Shown: positions 6,076 through 9,336 of the stretch, piece by piece
Layout of the letters: every line of letters begins with the position of its first letter
Numbering within the stretch: the stretch's first letter is position 1
Source: Actinomycetota bacterium
Lineage (GTDB): Bacteria; Actinomycetota; Thermoleophilia; UBA2241
NCBI GenBank assembly: GCA_012719015.1
Contig: JAAYBE010000104.1
Span: forward strand, 1-9,336
Direction of reading: 5' to 3'
Length of the DNA stretch: 9,336 nt
Notes under the pieces: generated by a model
The model's database searches: none
Seen by the model: only the letters and a program-made list of their open reading frames with translations
What the model was told of the DNA's origin: nothing
Position numbers and translations under genes: made by a program

Positions 6076-6945
6076 TCAGTTGTCGGACGGGACGTACCTG
6101 TCGGGCTCGAGCCCGACCAGGTGACCGGTCGCGTTGATGTAACGGATGGAGACGCACCCGCCGCCGAACTCGATGAGGGAGACGCCGCCGTGGGTGGTGG
6201 AGAGGGTCCACCACTTCTCCGGCGGCACTCCCAGGTAGTGGTTGAGGATCGCCCGGATGGGACCGTCGTGCGCGACCAGACAGACGCCGGCGTCCGTCTT
6301 CACGGGCCGGTCCGCGGTCGTCCCCGGCGCGTCGTGCTCGACCTCCTCCACCGGCGCCCCTCCGAGGGCGGCGGCCATCTCCTCGGCGGAGGCGCCGTCG
6401 AGGGCCGCCGCGGCCGCCCCCGCCCGCATCGCGTCGGCGGTACGGTCGACGGCGTCCGCGTCGTCCGCACGCGCCGCGTCCCCACGGTGCGCACCGGTGT
6501 CGTCCATCCCGAAGGCCGCCAGGATCTCGACCACGACCGCGTGGGCGCGCGCCTCCAGGTGCTCGAGAGACTCGCCGTTGGGCAGCGCCGTGCCGTAGGG
6601 ATCCGCGGCGAACGCGGCTGTCAGCTCCACGTCGGCCTCGAACTCCTGCCACGGACGACCTTCGTAGTCACCGAGGGCGATCTCGCGCAGCCGAGGGTCG
6701 AGGACCACCCGCGGGACGTCCGTCGCGTCTGCCTCCCGCCAGCGCGCGACGATGTGCTGCGCGGTGGCCTGGGCGCGCGGCAGGTCGCTGGCGTACACGG
6801 GCATGGGCCCGAAGGGCGCGAGGCGCTCCGCGGCCGCTCGCGCCTGGTCCTCGCCGAGCGGGGTGAGCGGATGGTCGCTCTGGCCTATCAGCGTACCGGT
6901 GATGTTGCCGGTGGACTGACCGTGGCGGACGAGATACAGCTTCAT
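6076..6945 (-). CDS. cobC: Histidine phosphatase, probable alpha-ribazole phosphatase (CobC type) with an unusual insertion
   Basis: This is a branch-1 histidine phosphatase of 289 residues. By position between cobS and cbiB it should remove the 5'-phosphate from alpha-ribazole phosphate or adenosylcobalamin phosphate. Visible catalytic elements are the N-terminal L-V-R-H-G-Q (5-10) with nucleophile His8, Arg57 in S-D-L-P-R-A-Q-A-T-A, the proton-donor region L-R-E-I-A-L-G-D-Y-E-G (86-96) with Glu88, N-G-E-S (123-126) and the second His226 in V-A-H-D-G-P-I-R. The family core is about 200 residues. The excess lies between residues of roughly 148 and 215, an Ala/Asp/Glu-rich stretch with no recognised motif, inserted between the G-E-S helix and the His226 strand. 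The ATG at 6945 directly precedes the R-H-G motif and has GAGGAG five bases upstream, so the start is firm. Family identity is sure. Substrate is inferred from context only, since the fold also includes phosphoglycerate mutases and other phosphatases. Confidence 0.86.
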   Translation of the reverse strand: MKLYLVRHGQSTGNITGTLIGQSDHPLTPLGEDQARAAAERLAPFGPMPVYASDLPRAQATAQHIVARWREADATDVPRVVLDPRLREIALGDYEGRPWQEFEADVELTAAFAADPYGTALPNGESLEHLEARAHAVVVEILAAFGMDDTGAHRGDAARADDADAVDRTADAMRAGAAAAALDGASAEEMAAALGGAPVEEVEHDAPGTTADRPVKTDAGVCLVAHDGPIRAILNHYLGVPPEKWWTLSTTHGGVSLIEFGGGCVSIRYINATGHLVGLEPDRYVPSDN

Positions 6946-6950
6946 GTGGA

Positions 6951-6956
6951 CTCCTC
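6951..6956 (-). promoter_or_regulatory. Shine-Dalgarno site of the phosphatase gene
   Basis: GAGGAG on the minus strand, five bases before the ATG at 6945, within the 25-bp gap after cobS. It supports starting the protein at Met-Lys-Leu-Tyr and rejects the much longer open frame upstream. Confidence 0.8.
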
Positions 6957-6970
6957 GACCCTTGCTCGCT

Positions 6971-7810
6971 TCATGCGGCGACGCCTGCAACGGCGCAGCC
7001 GGCGACCAGCGCCGCCGCCTCCGCGATCTCGATGCCCATGCCGTACACATCGCCGGTGAGGCCGCCGAGCCGCTTCGCCACGGCGGCCTGCACGCCCAGC
7101 GCGACGCCCACGGCAGCCGCCGCGACGACGAGGCCGGCGTACCAGGAACCGGCGGCGCCGGCCCACGCGCCGGACAGCCCGGCGACGATGACACCGGCCC
7201 CCAGCAGACCTCCGGCGAGCCACAGCGGACCCCGCGTGCGCGCGCGCGTGAACGCCTCGCCGGTGCCCACCTCCCGCGCGTACGGCCAGCGGTACACAGC
7301 GAGCGCCGGGAGAGCACGCGCCGCGCACCACCCGGCCACCAGGGGCGCACCCGCGTCGGTGCGCGAGAGCGCGCCCAGGGCCGCGACCTTCAGCACGACC
7401 ACCAGGACCGCCGCCGCCACGCCCATGGCGCCCACGTTGTGGTCCTTCATGACCTCGAGCGCCCGCTCGCGCGGGGCGCCGCTCAACACGCCGTCGGCCG
7501 TGTCCATGAGCCCGTCGAGGTGCAGCCCGCGGGTCAGCAGCGCCAGCAGGATCACGACCAGCGCCGCCGCCACCAGACCGGGCAGGAACGCCAGCAGCCC
7601 CGCATAGACGCCCCACGCGACCAGACCCATGCCCAGCCCCACCAGCGGGTACCAGCCCATGCTCCCCCACAGGTCGCCGGGCCTGACCTCGCCCTCGACC
7701 TTGAGGGGGACACCCGTGAGGAAGGTCACGGCGAGCGTGAGCCGGCGGCCGGCGGACCCGCCAGGCGCGGCCGCCGGCATCTCCGTCTGGGTCTCCTCGT
7801 GGTCCGTCAT
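6971..7810 (-). CDS. cobS: Adenosylcobinamide-GDP ribazoletransferase CobS (cobalamin synthase), membrane protein
   Basis: CobS joins AdoCbi-GDP and alpha-ribazole (or its 5'-phosphate) to give adenosylcobalamin (phosphate) at the cytoplasmic membrane. The product has 279 residues, slightly long for a family of about 250 because of a polar Gly/Ala N-terminus of about 20 residues. Family marks: the start of the conserved core A-V-T-F-L-T-G-V-P (27-35), the W-Y-P-L-V-G-L-G-M-G segment (53-62), the acidic motif H-L-D-G-L-M-D-T-A-D-G (97-107) with Asp99, Asp103 and Asp106 for metal and pyrophosphate binding, M-K-D-H-N-V-G-A-M-G (121-130), and the C-terminal G-D-V-Y-G-M-G-I-E-I-A-E (253-264). Several hydrophobic stretches (about 57-92, 128-148, 196-217, 224-243, 262-279) fit a polytopic membrane protein. 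The ATG start at 7810 has GGGAAGG very close upstream (31-bp gap after cobT). The next gene starts 25 bp downstream. Confidence 0.96.
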   Translation of the reverse strand: MTDHEETQTEMPAAAPGGSAGRRLTLAVTFLTGVPLKVEGEVRPGDLWGSMGWYPLVGLGMGLVAWGVYAGLLAFLPGLVAAALVVILLALLTRGLHLDGLMDTADGVLSGAPRERALEVMKDHNVGAMGVAAAVLVVVLKVAALGALSRTDAGAPLVAGWCAARALPALAVYRWPYAREVGTGEAFTRARTRGPLWLAGGLLGAGVIVAGLSGAWAGAAGSWYAGLVVAAAAVGVALGVQAAVAKRLGGLTGDVYGMGIEIAEAAALVAGCAVAGVAA

Positions 7811-7841
7811 GGCCTTCCCGTGTACGGCGTCCTCGCCGGCC

Positions 7842-8924
7842 CTACCGCGTGAGCTCGGCGTCCGCCGCGCTCGGGTCGCCGGCCACGCCGGCGCTCTCGA
7901 ACGTGGCCATCTCGCTCAGGATGCGCGCGGAGGCCTCGATGATGCCCATCGAGAGCGCCGCGCCCGTCCCCTCGCCGAGCCGCATCTGCAGGTCGAAGAG
8001 GGGCACCAGGCCCAGCTCGTCGAGCACCACCTGGTGCCCGATCTCGATGCTCACGTGGCTCGGCAGGATGTAGTCCACGCACTCGTGGCACAGACGCACC
8101 GCCGCCAGCGCCGCCGCGGCGCTGATGAAGCCGTCCATGACCACGGGGATCCGGTGCGCCGCAGCGCCGAGGAACACCCCGGTCATGCCGGCGATGTCCA
8201 GGCCGCCGACCTTGGCGAGCACGTCCACCGGGTCCAGCCGGTCAGGTTCGTTGACGGCGATGGCCTTCTCGATCGTGGCCACCTTGCCGAGCAGGGCCTC
8301 CCGCGTGATCCCGGTGCCGCGACCGGTGACCCGCGGCGCCGGCTCGCCGCTGAGCACGGCGATCACGGCCGACGCCGCGGTGGTGTTGCCGATGCCCACC
8401 TCACCGGTGGCGATGATGTCGAGGCCCTTCTCCATCTCCTCCTCGACGAGACGGATACCGGTCTCGACGGCGCGCACCGCCTCCTCACGGCTCATCGCGG
8501 GGCCCTGCGCCATGTTCGCCGTGCCCCTGCGGATCTTGTCGTGACGGATCGCGGCGGCGCTGAGGTCGGCGTTCACGCCCACGTCGCTGATCACGACGCG
8601 GGCGCCGACGTGTCGGCCGATGACGTTGATCGCGGCGCCGCCGGCGACCATGTTGAGGACCATCGCCGGGGTCACCTCCGCCGGGAACGCGCTGACTCCC
8701 TCCGCGACGACGCCGTGGTCCGCCGCCATGACGGCGATCGCCTTGTCCACGATGACCGGCCGCTCCCTGCCCTGGATGCCCGCCAGCTGGATGGAGAGCG
8801 TCTCCAGGCGGCCGAGAGCCTTGGGCGGTTTGGTCAGCTGCAGTTGGCGCGCCTCCGCGAGGCGCATGGCGTCGGCGTCCAGAGGGCGGACGTGGCGGAT
8901 GGTGTGGTCGAGCAGATCGGTCAC
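7842..8924 (-). CDS. cobT: Nicotinate-nucleotide--dimethylbenzimidazole phosphoribosyltransferase CobT
   Basis: CobT transfers phosphoribose from nicotinate mononucleotide to the lower-ligand base, normally 5,6-dimethylbenzimidazole, giving alpha-ribazole 5'-phosphate. The product is 360 residues, the usual size. Motifs in order: KPPKALGRLE (32-41), A-A-D-H-G-V-V-A-E-G-V-S-A-F-P (67-81), G-G-A-A-I-N-V (95-101), GEVGIGNTTAASA (174-186), K-V-G-G-L-D-I-A-G-M-T-G (238-249), M-D-G-F-I (263-267) and RLGEGTGAAL (315-324). Glu318 matches the catalytic glutamate (Glu317 in Salmonella CobT). The start is the GTG at 8924-8922: it overlaps the cobU stop as GTGA, has AAGGAG five bases upstream, and gives a family-like N-terminus. 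The frame stays open further upstream, but that part is a shadow of cobU. One oddity is the segment E-V-T-P-A-M-V (83-89), where a Gln is usual in place of Ala87. No lower-ligand synthesis gene such as bluB is in the window, so the base used cannot be told. Confidence 0.97.
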   Translation of the reverse strand: MTDLLDHTIRHVRPLDADAMRLAEARQLQLTKPPKALGRLETLSIQLAGIQGRERPVIVDKAIAVMAADHGVVAEGVSAFPAEVTPAMVLNMVAGGAAINVIGRHVGARVVISDVGVNADLSAAAIRHDKIRRGTANMAQGPAMSREEAVRAVETGIRLVEEEMEKGLDIIATGEVGIGNTTAASAVIAVLSGEPAPRVTGRGTGITREALLGKVATIEKAIAVNEPDRLDPVDVLAKVGGLDIAGMTGVFLGAAAHRIPVVMDGFISAAAALAAVRLCHECVDYILPSHVSIEIGHQVVLDELGLVPLFDLQMRLGEGTGAALSMGIIEASARILSEMATFESAGVAGDPSAADAELTR

Positions 8925-9336
8925 TGCGGCTCCTTGAGGGTTGACGGGAGATCGTCGTCGGACGGGTCGCCGGCGGCGGCCGGGCCGGCGGCCAGCGCCT
9001 TGAGGTCGAGCGCGTAGCCCGAGACGAGCAGGTAGAGACCGTCGGCGTCGCGCGCGAGGCGCTGGTTGGCCCAGCCGAGCTGGTCGCGATAGAGGCGCGC
9101 GAGAGGGTACTCGGGGACCACCCCGAGCCCGACCTCGTTGGTCACCGCCACGAGCGTGACGCCGCTCGCCGCGACGGCGTCGACGAGGCGCTCGACGGCG
9201 GCCGTGACCCGCGCCGCCGCGGCGCGCTCCTCGGCCGGCGGGAGCAGGCCCTTGTCGTAGTTGAAGCCGTCCTCCGGCGGCTCGCTGCCGCCGAGGGCGC
9301 CGTCCTGGAACAGCAGATTGGTCACCCACAGGGTGA
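8921..9336 (-). CDS. cobU: Adenosylcobinamide kinase / adenosylcobinamide-phosphate guanylyltransferase CobU, partial (5' end outside window)
   Basis: CobU phosphorylates adenosylcobinamide and then transfers GMP to give AdoCbi-GDP, the substrate of CobS. The visible part is the C-terminal 137 codons. The frame is open to the window edge, where it reads T-L-W-V-T-N-L-L, matching the DCLTLWVTNLL segment in the middle of CobU. The GTG at 9325-9323 is therefore an internal valine and not the start. The other family signature is clear: T-N-E-V-G-L-G-V-V-P-E, then L-A-R-L-Y-R-D, then N-Q-R-L-A, with the terminal hydrophobic strand LYLLVSGYALDLK. The N-terminal P-loop (about 80 residues by comparison with the 181-residue Salmonella enzyme) lies beyond the edge. 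After the usual end (DLK) there is a tail of about 25 residues rich in Ala, Pro and Asp, of no evident function. The TGA stop overlaps the GTG start of cobT by 4 bp. Family identity is confident; activity cannot be judged without the P-loop. Confidence 0.94.
   Translation of the reverse strand, partial: TLWVTNLLFQDGALGGSEPPEDGFNYDKGLLPPAEERAAAARVTAAVERLVDAVAASGVTLVAVTNEVGLGVVPEYPLARLYRDQLGWANQRLARDADGLYLLVSGYALDLKALAAGPAAAGDPSDDDLPSTLKEPQ
8930..8935 (-). promoter_or_regulatory. Shine-Dalgarno site fixing the cobT GTG start
   Basis: On the minus strand this reads AAGGAG, five bases before the GTG at 8924. It lies inside the last codons of cobU. It decides the start of cobT, since the same frame is open for more than 130 codons upstream. 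Confidence 0.8.

Noticed and set aside
8921..9325. A complete short protein starting at the GTG at 9325
   Set aside because: The frame is open to the window edge and the residues before the GTG (T-L-W) continue the conserved CobU motif, so the gene is cut by the window, not short.
1..9336. Cobalamin riboswitch, CRISPR array, tRNA/rRNA gene, insertion sequence or terminator
   Set aside because: The longest non-coding gap is 31 bp, and I saw no B12-box-like conserved region, spaced direct repeats, transposase motif or hairpin followed by a T-run.

Overview
The window is about 9.3 kb of very GC-rich DNA from what is almost certainly a bacterium. High GC with Ala/Arg-rich proteins, several GTG starts and tightly packed genes points to an actinobacterium (Actinomycetota). 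That placement is inference, because no phylogenetic marker gene is present. Everything readable lies on the minus strand and forms one continuous cobalamin (vitamin B12) biosynthesis operon that runs off both ends of the window. The large plus-strand ORFs are antisense shadows of these genes.

In transcription order (right to left) the genes are: cobU (5' end cut by the window edge), cobT, cobS, a histidine phosphatase (cobC type), cbiB, cobD (PLP enzyme), cbiA, cbiX (short form), cbiC, and a gene whose reading frame continues without a stop from CbiD into CbiE (3' end cut by the window edge). Five of the nine junctions are 4-bp ATGA or GTGA stop/start overlaps. One is a 13-bp overlap, and the other three are gaps of 31, 25 and 20 bp. 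No stretch above 31 bp is non-coding, so there is no room for an internal promoter, riboswitch or terminator of ordinary size.

The genes combine two modules. The first part of the transcript encodes nucleotide-loop assembly and lower-ligand attachment: CobU activates adenosylcobinamide, CobT makes alpha-ribazole phosphate, CobS joins them and the phosphatase removes the 5'-phosphate. CobD and CbiB then supply and attach the aminopropanol linker. The second part encodes corrin-ring work of the cobalt-early (anaerobic) route: CbiX inserts cobalt, CbiD and CbiE methylate the ring, CbiC moves the C11 methyl, and CbiA amidates the a and c side chains. CbiD together with CbiX, with no CobG or CobN seen, indicates the cobalt-early route. 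Steps not seen here (CbiL, CbiH, CbiF, CbiG, CbiJ, CbiT, CbiP and the adenosyltransferase) are presumably encoded beyond the window.

This is a recognisable pathway, not a new system. The points worth a second look are the in-frame CbiD-CbiE fusion, a Cbi/SirB-type chelatase of only 123 residues, an Ala/Asp-rich insertion of about 65 residues in the phosphatase, and some active-site or motif departures in CobT and CbiB.
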